A DNA stretch of 64,000 nucleotides from an uncultured Serinicoccus sp. (GTDB taxonomy: Bacteria; Actinomycetota; Actinomycetes; Actinomycetales; Dermatophilaceae): positions 124,001 to 188,000 of the forward strand of contig NZ_CANKYH010000007.1 of NCBI RefSeq assembly GCF_947487915.1, given 5' to 3'. Shown one piece after another: positions 35,633 to 43,131 of this stretch (positions are counted from its first letter, which is position 1; each line of letters begins with the position of its first letter). The translations under genes and the position numbers were made by a program. The notes beneath the pieces are model-generated. The model made no database searches, was not told the DNA's origin, and was given only the letters and a program-made list of their open reading frames with translations.

Positions 35633-36829
35633 ATGCGCATCGCCCTCTTCACCGAGGTCTTCCTGCCCAAGGTCGACGGGGTCGTCACCCGCGTCACCCG
35701 CACCCTCGACCAGCTCGCCGACCTCGGGCACGAGGCGCTCGTCTTCGCACCGGGCGAGCCGCCGAGCCGCTACGGCCCGCACCGGGTCGTCAAGGTCCGG
35801 TCGGTGTCCTTCCAGCCGTGGTACCCCGAGATCATGGTGGGCCTGCCCACCGCCCGGATCGCCCGGGGGATGCAGGCCTTCCACCCCGACATCGTGCACG
35901 CCGTCAACCCCGTGTGGCTCGCGGCCTACGGCGTCATCTCGGCGCGACGGCGCAACCTGCCGCTGCTCGCCAGCTTCCACACCGACGTGCCGTCCTACAC
36001 GACGCGGCTCGGCAACGGGCTGCACCTGCTGCGCGCCCCGAGCCAGGCGTGGATCACCGGCATGCACAACCTGGCCGAGGTCAACCTGTGCACGTCCGCG
36101 CAGATGGTGCAGCGGGCGCGCGAGGTGGGGATCCGGGAGGTCGACCTGTGGCCGAAGGCGGTCGACACCGAGGGCTACCACCCCTCGCGACGCAGCCGGC
36201 AGATGCGCGAGCGGCTCACCGGGGGGCACCCGGAGGCGCCGCTCGTCCTCTACGTCGGGCGGCTCTCCCGGGAGAAGGACCTCGACCAGCTGCTCGAGCC
36301 GATCCGGGAGCTGGCCGGTGAGGGGGTGCGGCTGGCGTTCGTCGGGTCGGGCCCGGCGCGCAAGGAGCTCGAGGCGATGTTTGCCGGCACCCCGACCGTC
36401 TTCACCGGCTACCTCGCCGGCGAGGAGCTGGCCACGGCCTACGCCAGCGCCGACGCCTTCGCCTTCCCGTCCACCACCGAGACGCTCGGGCTGGTCGCGC
36501 TGGAGTCCATGGCCAGCGGGGTGCCGGTCGTCGGCGCGCGGGCCGGCGGCATCCCCTTCGTCATCGACGACGGCGTCACCGGCTTCCTCGTCGAGCCGGG
36601 CGACACGGCGGGGTATGCCGACCGCCTGCGCCGACTCCTGCTCGAGCCGGGGCTCAAGGACCGCATGGGCGCGGCCGCCCGCGCGGATGCGCAGACCCAC
36701 TCCTGGCGCGCCTCGACCGAGTCGTTGGTCAGCTCCTACGAGCTCGCGATCGAGCGGCACGTCGGCCGCCGCCCGGTGCCCAAGCCCCTGCGGGCTCGCA
36801 CGCACCGCGACCTGCCCCCGCCCGGGTAG
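35633..36829 (+). CDS. sqdX: GT4 glycosyltransferase, probable sulfoquinovosyl diacylglycerol synthase
   Basis: The 398-residue GT-B enzyme starts MRIALFTEVFLPKVDGVVTR, with the donor-site region LYVGRLSREKDLDQLLEP, FTGYLAGEELATAYASAD and the E-x7-E motif PSTTETLGLVALESMASG. Its closest architecture is SqdX/SQD2 or the related mannosyltransferases PimB/MgtA. The position directly after sqdB argues for transfer of sulfoquinovose to diacylglycerol at the membrane. Without that neighbour a phosphatidylinositol mannoside transferase would be equally likely. Only 20 bases separate it from sqdB, with no clear ribosome site. Confidence 0.8.
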   Translation: MRIALFTEVFLPKVDGVVTRVTRTLDQLADLGHEALVFAPGEPPSRYGPHRVVKVRSVSFQPWYPEIMVGLPTARIARGMQAFHPDIVHAVNPVWLAAYGVISARRRNLPLLASFHTDVPSYTTRLGNGLHLLRAPSQAWITGMHNLAEVNLCTSAQMVQRAREVGIREVDLWPKAVDTEGYHPSRRSRQMRERLTGGHPEAPLVLYVGRLSREKDLDQLLEPIRELAGEGVRLAFVGSGPARKELEAMFAGTPTVFTGYLAGEELATAYASADAFAFPSTTETLGLVALESMASGVPVVGARAGGIPFVIDDGVTGFLVEPGDTAGYADRLRRLLLEPGLKDRMGAAARADAQTHSWRASTESLVSSYELAIERHVGRRPVPKPLRARTHRDLPPPG

Positions 36830-36844
36830 CGGCTCCCCACGCCC

Positions 36845-36964
36845 CACCGAGCGCCGCGCATGGTTGCCCCACGCTCCACCGAGCGCCGCGCATGGTTGCC
36901 CCACCCACCATAGAGCGCCGCAAATGGTTGCCCCACGCCCCACCGAGCGCCGCGAATGGTTGCC
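36845..36964. repeat. 32-bp tandem repeat array, locus 3 (4 copies)
   Basis: Units begin at 36845, 36877, 36909 and 36941 at exact 32-base intervals. The cores match CACCGAGCGCCGC plus ATGGTTGCC, the third unit reads CATAGAGCGCCGC, and the linkers are CCACGCTC, CCACCCAC and CCACGCCC. The array occupies almost the whole gap between sqdX and the NRAMP-like gene and ends 34 bases before that gene's -10 box. Confidence 0.95.
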
Positions 36965-36998
36965 GTCGTGGCCGCCGCTGCGATGGGTCGACCGGTGC

Positions 36999-37004
36999 TA
37001 GCGT
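36999..37004 (+). promoter_or_regulatory. Leaderless -10 box of the NRAMP-like gene
   Basis: TAGCGT lies seven bases before the ATG at 37012, with no ribosome site. It lies just downstream of the 32-bp repeat array. Confidence 0.5.
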
Positions 37005-37011
37005 GCCGCCC

Positions 37012-38283
37012 ATGGTGATCGAGGGCGAGACCAGGACCGCGAGCGAGCGCTCGACGTGGCGGAGCCGCTGGGGGGCGGTGGGGCCGGGGCTGCTCGCCGC
37101 GTCGGCGGCCATCGGGGCCTCCCACCTCATCTCCTCCACCCAGGCGGGGGCGCTCTTCGGCTGGCAGCTGGTGTGGCTCATCGTCCTCGCCAACGTGCTG
37201 AAGTACCCCTTCTTCCGCTTCGGCCCGCAGTATGCCGCCGAGACCGGCCGCAGCCTGGTCGAGGGCTACGCGCGGCGCGGGAGGGCATACCTCTGGGTGT
37301 TCTTCGTGCTCGCCGCCGTGTCGTCGGTCATCTCGACTGCGGGCGTGGCGCTGCTGTGCACGGTGATCCTGGCCTACCTGCTGCCGGCGTCGTGGGGCCT
37401 CGGCGTCCCCGTGCTCGCGGCGGGGCTGCTCGCGGTGACGTGGGTGCTGCTCGTCGGCGGCCACTACAAGGCCCTGGACGGCGTCACCAAGGTCATCATG
37501 GTGCTGCTCGCCCTGTCCACCGTCGTGGCCGTGGTCATGGCCGCCTCCCAGGGGCCGGTGCGCCAGCCGGCCTTCGAGGACCCCTCGCCGTGGACGCTCG
37601 CGACGCTGCCGTTCCTCGTCGCGGTCATCGGCTGGATGCCCGCCCCGATCGAGATCAGCGCCCTGAACTCGCTGTGGGTCAAGGCCAAGGGTGCCGACCG
37701 CCGGCTCGCCGTGCGCGACGTCCTCTTCGACTTCAACCTCGGCTACGTCGTGTCCACGGTGCTCGCCGTCTTCTTCATCGGCCTGGGCGTCTTCGTGCAG
37801 TACGGCAGCGGCCAGGAGATGGAGATGGCCGGCGGCGCCTACATCCCCCAGCTCATGAGCATGTACGGCGCGGCGATCGGGCAGTGGGCGGTGCCGCTCA
37901 TGGCGCTCATCGCCTTCGCCTGCATGTTCGGCACCGTCATCTCCGTCGTCGACGGCTATGGCCGGGCGGCCGCCGAGTCGCTGCGGCTCATCCGCGGCCA
38001 GGAGTCGATGAGCCGCCGCTCCAAGGACCTGTGGATCACCGGCATCTCGGTCGTCGCGCTGGCGATCGTGGTGTGGATGAGCGCCTCGCTCGCCGACATG
38101 CTGCGCTTCGCGATGGTCAGCGCCTTCCTCACCGCGCCGGTCTTCGCGTGGCTGAACTTCTCGATCATCCGCGGCGAGCGCCAGCTCTCGACGAGCATGC
38201 GGATCCTGTCCTACGCGGGCCTGGTCTTCCTCGTCGGCTTCACCCTGCTCTTCCTCGCCTCGCAGACCGGGCTGCTGGGCTGA
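37012..38283 (+). CDS. Divergent NRAMP-related membrane transporter
   Basis: The 423-residue protein has about 11 membrane helices and the NRAMP-like start GPGLLAASAAIGASHLISSTQAGA. In true manganese/iron NRAMPs helix 1 carries D-P-G-N and helix 6 carries M-P-H. Here the equivalents read AIGASH and MPAPIE, so the metal ligands Asp, Asn and His are not conserved and the substrate may not be a transition metal. The helix after PYxxA-like KVIMVLLALSTVVAV and VVDGYGRAAAESLRL are conserved in this subgroup. It is transcribed from its own promoter, downstream of a repeat array. Confidence 0.8.
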   Translation: MVIEGETRTASERSTWRSRWGAVGPGLLAASAAIGASHLISSTQAGALFGWQLVWLIVLANVLKYPFFRFGPQYAAETGRSLVEGYARRGRAYLWVFFVLAAVSSVISTAGVALLCTVILAYLLPASWGLGVPVLAAGLLAVTWVLLVGGHYKALDGVTKVIMVLLALSTVVAVVMAASQGPVRQPAFEDPSPWTLATLPFLVAVIGWMPAPIEISALNSLWVKAKGADRRLAVRDVLFDFNLGYVVSTVLAVFFIGLGVFVQYGSGQEMEMAGGAYIPQLMSMYGAAIGQWAVPLMALIAFACMFGTVISVVDGYGRAAAESLRLIRGQESMSRRSKDLWITGISVVALAIVVWMSASLADMLRFAMVSAFLTAPVFAWLNFSIIRGERQLSTSMRILSYAGLVFLVGFTLLFLASQTGLLG

Positions 38284-38464
38284 CTGTGGAGATCCCCTCG
38301 GCAGCCTGATGGTGATGGGCGGTGGCTGGTGGCCGCCCACGGGACCCTTGGCCTGACTGTCTTCCTGCCTTCGGCGTGACTGGTGCGCTCGCAGTCCTCG
38401 GCCCCGTGCAGGTCGGAGCAGCTGGCCCGATCAGGAGCGTGACCGCCCCCTCCGGCCCGGAGGG

Positions 38465-38530
38465 GTGCGACTGCACCGGGTATGTCGTGGAAACGCCCGA
38501 GCGGGCGACGTATCCGCTGCAGTCGCGCAC
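38465..38530. repeat. Long imperfect inverted repeat
   Basis: A 23-base arm (38465-38487) starting GTGCGACTGCA is mirrored by 38506-38530 ending TGCAGTCGCGCAC, with an 18-base loop. The 350-bp gap 38284-38632 between the convergent NRAMP-like and thiamine-binding genes contains this and no gene. It may be a bidirectional terminator. Confidence 0.65.
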
Positions 38531-38632
38531 TACCGGGACGCGGGACCGGGCCGCACCGGACGTCGCGACGAACGAGACGAGCGTGGCTGCACCGGGGCAC
38601 CGCGCTCGGTGGCCCCCCTCCCCACCTGGGGC

Positions 38633-38938
38633 TCAGCCGTCGGAGAGGTGGGCGTTGACCCGGTCGACCTTCTCGGTGAGCTGGCCGGCATACCCCGGGC
38701 GCAGGTCGGCCTTGACCACGAGCGAGACCCGCGGGGAGTGCTGCGCCACCGCGTCGCAGGCCGCCTTGATGACCGGCATGACCTCGTCCCACTCCCCCTC
38801 GATGGTCGTGAACATCGAGGTCAGCTCGTAGGGCAGGCCGGAGTCGCGGACCACCCGGATGGCGTCGGCGACGGCCGCGCTGACCGAGCCGGACTCGTCG
38901 GCGGACTGCGTGGGGGCAACGGAGAAGGCGAAGAGCAT
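38633..38938 (-). CDS. Thiamine-binding protein, MTH1187/YkoF-like (DUF77)
   Basis: The 101-residue single-domain protein starts MLFAFSVAPTQSADESGSVS and contains SGLPYELTSMFTTIEGEWDEVM and VSLVVKADLRPGYAGQLTEKV, the conserved blocks of the DUF77 family. Members bind thiamine or related molecules as tetramers in the cytoplasm; the physiological role is unsettled. The ATG at 38938 sits six bases behind TAGCGT, a leaderless start. It is divergent from helD across a 32-bp repeat array. Confidence 0.88.
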   Translation of the reverse strand: MLFAFSVAPTQSADESGSVSAAVADAIRVVRDSGLPYELTSMFTTIEGEWDEVMPVIKAACDAVAQHSPRVSLVVKADLRPGYAGQLTEKVDRVNAHLSDG

Positions 38939-38944
38939 GCCACC

Positions 38945-38950
38945 ACGCTA
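38945..38950 (-). promoter_or_regulatory. Leaderless -10 box of the thiamine-binding protein gene
   Basis: TAGCGT (minus strand) lies six bases before the ATG at 38938. Confidence 0.5.
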
Positions 38951-38979
38951 GCCCTCGGGCGGTATGCCGGCTTGACCGG

Positions 38980-39100
38980 CAACCATTCGCGACGCCAGGT
39001 GGGGGTCAGGGCAACCATTCGCGACGCCCGGTCGGGGTGAGGGCAACCATTCGCGACGCCCGGTGGGAGTCAGGGCAACCATTCGCGACGCCCGGTGGGA
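38980..39100. repeat. 32-bp tandem repeat array, locus 4 (4 copies, reversed)
   Basis: Units start at 38980, 39012, 39044 and 39076. On the plus strand each reads CAACCATTCGCGACGCC, an A- or C-containing GGT stretch and a GGGTCAGGG-type linker. Its reverse complement is the CACCGGGCGTCGCGAATGGTTG form of the arrays at 21661, 26689 and 36845, with A/G and C/T changes. The array lies between divergent promoters; its last unit ends about two bases before the helD -10 box. Confidence 0.95.
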
Positions 39101-39101
39101 G

Positions 39102-39107
39102 TATCGT
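39102..39107 (+). promoter_or_regulatory. -10 box of helD
   Basis: TATCGT lies directly at the right end of the repeat array. The inferred start near 39114 leaves a leader of about 35 bases containing GCGAGG before the ATG at 39150. Confidence 0.45.
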
Positions 39108-39149
39108 GTCCTCCCCCCTCCTCACCACCCTCCCGCGAGGTATGCCGCG

Positions 39150-41399
39150 ATGCCCGCTCCCGTCCCACGCACCCCGACCTCCTCCACCCCGACCGACCCG
39201 CGCGCCGAGCTCGCCGCCGAGCAGGCGCACCTCGCGCGCGCCCGGACCGAGCTGGCGCGGATGCGCGAGCACACGCTGTCGCTGACCGCCGACGGCGGCG
39301 ACGCCATCGCCGGCGAGGCGCTCGCCCAGACCCTGTGGCTGCGGGCCAAGGCCCTCCAGGACGACCCGGGGACGACGCTGTTCTTCGGCCGCATCGACCG
39401 CGAGGCCGCGCCCGGCGACGGCATGGAGGAGCGGCTCTACATCGGGCGCCGCCACGTCTCCGACGGCCACGGCGACCCCGTCGTCATCGACTGGCGGGCG
39501 GGGGTGTCGACGCCGTTCTACCGCGCGGGCACCCACGACCCGATGGGCCTGCGCCTGCGTCGCCGCTTCGGGGTCGAGGGCGGGCAGATCACCGCCTTCG
39601 AGGACGAGCCGTTGGGAGCCGCCGAGGACGGTGGGCCGGCCGACGGCGGGTCGGGCGGCGGTGGGTCGGCCCGCGGTGCCGGCGGCGGTCCGGCCTCCGG
39701 CGGGGCGAGCAGCATCCTCGCCCGGGAGATCGAGCGACCCCGGATCGGGCCGATGCGCGACATCGTCGCCACCATCCAGCCCGAGCAGGACGAGATCGTG
39801 CGGGCCGACGTGGCCACGACGCTGTGCGTGCAGGGCGCGCCGGGCACCGGCAAGACCGCCGTCGGTCTGCACCGCGCGGCCTGGCTGCTCTACGCCTTCC
39901 GCGAGCGGCTGGCCCGCACGGGCGTCCTCGTCGTCGGCCCCAACCGCGCCTTCCTCGAGCACGTCGGCGCGGTCCTGCCCTCGCTCGGCGAGGTCAGCGT
40001 CCGGCACACCACGGCCGACGACCTGGTCGTCGGCGGCACGACCGCGCGGGTCCGCGCGACCGACAGCACCGAGGTGGCCCGGCTCAAGGGCGAGGCCCGG
40101 ATGGCCACGGTCCTGCGGGAGGCGCTCTGGGGCGCGGTGGGCCCCGCCACCGAGGCGCTCGTCGTCCCGCGCGGCTCGCGCCGGTGGCGGGTGCCGGCCT
40201 ACGAGGTGCAGGACATGATCGAGGAGCTGCGCGGTCGCGGAGTGAGCTACTCCGCCGCGCGGGCGATGCTGCACCAGCGGCTGGCGCACGCGGTCATGGT
40301 GGGGATGGAGCGCTCCGGGGACTCCCCCGACGACCGGGTGCAGGACAGCGTGGCCCGGTCGGCGCCGGTGAAGGCCTACGTCAAGGCGGTCTGGCCCGAG
40401 GTGAGGCCGGGCGCCGTCCTGGCTCGCGTGCTCTCCACCGGCGCCCACCTGGAGGACGACCAGCAGGCCATGGTGTGGGAGAAGCCGCCGCGGACGGCGG
40501 CCGGGGCGCGCTGGAGCGCCGCCGACCTGGTGCTGCTGGACGAGCTGGCCGACCTGCTGGACCGGACCCCGAGCCTCGGGCACGTCGTGCTCGACGAGGC
40601 CCAGGACCTGTCTCCCATGCAGCTGCGGGCCGTCGGGCGCCGGGCCTCCACCGGGTCGCTCACCGTCCTGGGGGACCTCGCCCAGGGCACCACGCCATGG
40701 TCGACGGCCTCGTGGGAGGAGTCGTTGCGGCACCTGGGCAAGGACCTCTCCGCCCCGACGACCCACCTGGAGGAGCTGGTCCGCGGCTTCCGGGTGCCCT
40801 CGGCCGTCATCGACTTCGCCGCCCGGCTGCTCCCGGCCATCGCCCCCGACCTGGCGCCCCCGGAGTCGGTGCGCTCCAACCCCGGGCGGCTGGACGTCAT
40901 ACCCGCCAACGACGCCGTGTCAGGTGCTGCTGCGGCGACGACCGACGCGGGCGCGCACGAGGGGTCGGTCGGCGTCATCGTGCCCGACGCGTGGATGGAG
41001 CGGGTCGGGACGGCGCTGCGCGCGGCCGGGGTCCGGTACGAGGTCATGGACGGGACGCACGCCGAGGAGGGCCTGGGCGTGCGGGTCTTCCTCGTGCCAG
41101 CCACCGTGGCCAAGGGGCTGGAGTTCGACCAGGTGGTGGTCGTCGAGCCGGCCGCGATCGCCGCCGCCGAGCCCGACGAACGGACCGGCCTGCGCCGGCT
41201 CTACGTCGTCCTCACCCGTGCGGTCAGCGGCCTCACCGTGGTGCACGCCGAGCCGCTGCCGCCCCGGCTCGCCGCCACCCCTGAGGCCATCTCCCGCCCC
41301 CGGCCGGCCACACCCGCCCAGCACCCGGGAGTCCCGGGCCGGGAGGTCAGTCCGGCGGATCCTCGCCGGGAGGTCAGTCCCGCGGCTCCTCGCCGGTGA
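39150..41399 (+). CDS. helD: HelD-like UvrD/Rep-family ATPase (RNA polymerase recycling factor)
   Basis: The 749-residue superfamily 1 protein has an N-terminal coiled coil (about 10-45), then the HelD-specific block RLYIGRRHVSDGHGDPVVID followed by W-R-A-G. It has a Gly-rich insertion (about 155-185), Walker A QGAPGTGKTAVGLHRAAWLL, DEAQD, and a second RecA-like domain with KGLEFDQVVVVEP and LRRLYVVLTRAV. HelD pries apart stalled RNA polymerase in Gram-positives. DNA helicase activity is not implied. The C terminus carries a tandem REVSPADPR/REVSPAAPR repeat that overlaps the convergent glycosyltransferase gene by 26 bases. Confidence 0.88.
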   Translation: MPAPVPRTPTSSTPTDPRAELAAEQAHLARARTELARMREHTLSLTADGGDAIAGEALAQTLWLRAKALQDDPGTTLFFGRIDREAAPGDGMEERLYIGRRHVSDGHGDPVVIDWRAGVSTPFYRAGTHDPMGLRLRRRFGVEGGQITAFEDEPLGAAEDGGPADGGSGGGGSARGAGGGPASGGASSILAREIERPRIGPMRDIVATIQPEQDEIVRADVATTLCVQGAPGTGKTAVGLHRAAWLLYAFRERLARTGVLVVGPNRAFLEHVGAVLPSLGEVSVRHTTADDLVVGGTTARVRATDSTEVARLKGEARMATVLREALWGAVGPATEALVVPRGSRRWRVPAYEVQDMIEELRGRGVSYSAARAMLHQRLAHAVMVGMERSGDSPDDRVQDSVARSAPVKAYVKAVWPEVRPGAVLARVLSTGAHLEDDQQAMVWEKPPRTAAGARWSAADLVLLDELADLLDRTPSLGHVVLDEAQDLSPMQLRAVGRRASTGSLTVLGDLAQGTTPWSTASWEESLRHLGKDLSAPTTHLEELVRGFRVPSAVIDFAARLLPAIAPDLAPPESVRSNPGRLDVIPANDAVSGAAAATTDAGAHEGSVGVIVPDAWMERVGTALRAAGVRYEVMDGTHAEEGLGVRVFLVPATVAKGLEFDQVVVVEPAAIAAAEPDERTGLRRLYVVLTRAVSGLTVVHAEPLPPRLAATPEAISRPRPATPAQHPGVPGREVSPADPRREVSPAAPRR
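41339..41392. repeat. 27-bp tandem duplication across overlapping gene ends
   Basis: Two 27-bp units (41339-41365 and 41366-41392) differ at two positions. Each contains the CCGGGAGGTCAGTCC word and a TCA that serves as a minus-strand stop. They encode the HelD tail repeat on one strand and the last residues plus stop of the glycosyltransferase on the other. Confidence 0.85.
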
Positions 41400-42339
41400 G
41401 GCTGTCGTGGGCGACGTAGTAGGTCGGTCGGCCGAGCTGCATGGTGTAGGTCCGGCCGACGTACTCCCCCAGGATGCCCAGGCAGAGCAGCTGCAGCCCG
41501 CCGACGGCCGTGACGACCATGAAGGTCGAGGTCCACCCGGGGACGGTGAGGCCCACGGCATACCCCACGAGCGCATAGACCAGCAGCACCAGCGCGACGA
41601 GCGCGCCGACGAAACCGAGCCAGGTCGCGAGCCGCAGCGGCGCCAGGCTGGCGCCGGTGATCGAGTCGACCGCCAGCCGCAGCATGCGGGACAGCGGGTA
41701 CTTCGAGGTGCCCGCCGCGCGCTCGCCACGGCGGTAGGTGAGCACGCCCGAGGGGAAGCCGAGCGAGGGCACGACGAGCCGCAGCACCCGGTGGTGCTCC
41801 GGCAGCGCGGTGACCGCCGCGACCGTCGCCCGCGACATCAGCCGGAAGTCCCCCGCCTGCGTGGGCCCGTGGTCGGCCCCGAGCCGGCGCATCGTGTCGT
41901 AGTAGCCGTGGGCGGTGACCCGCTTGAACCTCGTGTCGCTGCGGCGGTCGTCGCGCACGGCGTAGACGACGTCCAGCGACTCCTCCCGGGCCAGCCGCAC
42001 CATGTCGGCGATGAGCTCGGGCGGGTCCTGCAGGTCGGCGTCGATGGTGACGACCAGGTCGCCGCGCGCCCGCTCCAGCCCGGCCGAGATCGCGGCCTGG
42101 TGGCCGGCGTTGGCGCGCAGCCGGACCACCCGCAGCTGCGGCCAGGTATGCCGGGCCCGCTGCAGCACGACCGGGGTCGCGTCGGTGCTGCCGTCGTCGA
42201 CGACGAGCACCTCGTAGTCGACCTCCAGGGCGTCGAGCACCGGTCGCAGCCGCTGCACGAACAGCGGCAGCACGTCCTGCTCGTCGAAGACCGGCACGAC
42301 GACGCTCAGCGCGTTCGCGCCATGCTGTGCAGGGGTCAT
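41374..42339 (-). CDS. Family 2 glycosyltransferase, polyprenyl-phosphate hexose synthase type
   Basis: The 321-residue protein has a GT-A domain, with VVPVFDEQDVLP, VVDDGSTDAT and the metal-binding D-x-D in VTIDADLQDPPELI, followed by QAGDFRLMSR. Two C-terminal membrane helices (about 235-258 and 270-292) and the tail EYVGRTYTMQLGRPTYYV follow. This is the GtrB/DPM-like architecture that loads a sugar onto undecaprenyl or polyprenyl phosphate at the cytoplasmic membrane face for cell-envelope glycosylation. The ATG at 42339 has GAGG six bases upstream. Its 3' end overlaps helD tail-to-tail by 26 bases. Confidence 0.9.
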   Translation of the reverse strand: MTPAQHGANALSVVVPVFDEQDVLPLFVQRLRPVLDALEVDYEVLVVDDGSTDATPVVLQRARHTWPQLRVVRLRANAGHQAAISAGLERARGDLVVTIDADLQDPPELIADMVRLAREESLDVVYAVRDDRRSDTRFKRVTAHGYYDTMRRLGADHGPTQAGDFRLMSRATVAAVTALPEHHRVLRLVVPSLGFPSGVLTYRRGERAAGTSKYPLSRMLRLAVDSITGASLAPLRLATWLGFVGALVALVLLVYALVGYAVGLTVPGWTSTFMVVTAVGGLQLLCLGILGEYVGRTYTMQLGRPTYYVAHDSLTGEEPRD

Positions 42340-42452
42340 CGTGCCTCGGGGGTCGCCGGTCGGTCGTCGGCCGATCCTAGCCCGCCTCGCACCACCCAGG
42401 CCGACGTCATACGGTAGGGCCGAGCAGTTCCCGCGCCATTCGAGGAGAGAGC

Positions 42453-43130
42453 ATGCACCCCACCCACGCACCGTTGCGGATCGCCACCGGCGCCTTCGTC
42501 CTGAACTCCGGTCTCGGCAAGCTCAAGGCCGGCGAGGAGGAGGCCGAGCAGATGCACGGCTGGGCCTCCAGCGTCTACCCCGTGTTCAAGGACATGAAGG
42601 CGGGCGACTTCACCAAGGCCCTCGCCTACGCCGAGATCGGTCTCGGTGCCGCACTGCTGCTGCCGACCGTGCCCTCGGCCGTCGCCGGCGCCGGTCTGGC
42701 CGCCTTCGGGGTGGGCCTCACCGGCCTCTACCTCAAGACCCCGGGCATGACCCAGGAGGACGGCATCCGACCCACCCCGGACGGCATCGGCCTGGCCAAG
42801 GACGTGTGGCTGGTCGGCGCCGGCCTGACGCTGGCCACGCAGTCGTTCCTCTCCGGAACCAAGCACGCCGCGCAGTCGGTCGCCGACGGCGTCGGAAACG
42901 CCGCGGGTGCCGTGGCCGGTGGCGTCACCGGCGCTGCCGGAGCCGCGGCCGCCGGGGTCACCGGGGCGGCCAGCTCGGTGGGCCACGGCCTCGCCGACGC
43001 CGTCGGCGTGAGCAGCAAGGGCAAGGCCAAGGGCACCCTGAAGGGTCTGTCCAAGGGCGCCCACGACGCCCGTGAGGACCTGTCCGAGGCCCTCGCCGAC
43101 CTCGCGGACTCGCTGCTCGGCAAGCGCTGA
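42453..43130 (+). CDS. Conserved actinobacterial membrane protein of unknown function
   Basis: The 225-residue protein begins RIATGAFVLNSGLGKLKAGEEEAEQMHGWA and contains two or three hydrophobic segments between residues 45 and 130, a layout reminiscent of DoxX-type small membrane proteins. The C-terminal half is a low-complexity Ala/Gly/Val stretch (about 135-185) ending in a Lys-rich amphipathic tail (KGKAKGTLKGLSKGAHD). A strong GAGGAGAG lies before the ATG. It is convergent with the aminoglycoside-phosphotransferase-like gene with one base between the stop codons. No function can be assigned. Confidence 0.75.
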   Translation: MHPTHAPLRIATGAFVLNSGLGKLKAGEEEAEQMHGWASSVYPVFKDMKAGDFTKALAYAEIGLGAALLLPTVPSAVAGAGLAAFGVGLTGLYLKTPGMTQEDGIRPTPDGIGLAKDVWLVGAGLTLATQSFLSGTKHAAQSVADGVGNAAGAVAGGVTGAAGAAAAGVTGAASSVGHGLADAVGVSSKGKAKGTLKGLSKGAHDAREDLSEALADLADSLLGKR

Positions 43131-43131
43131 G

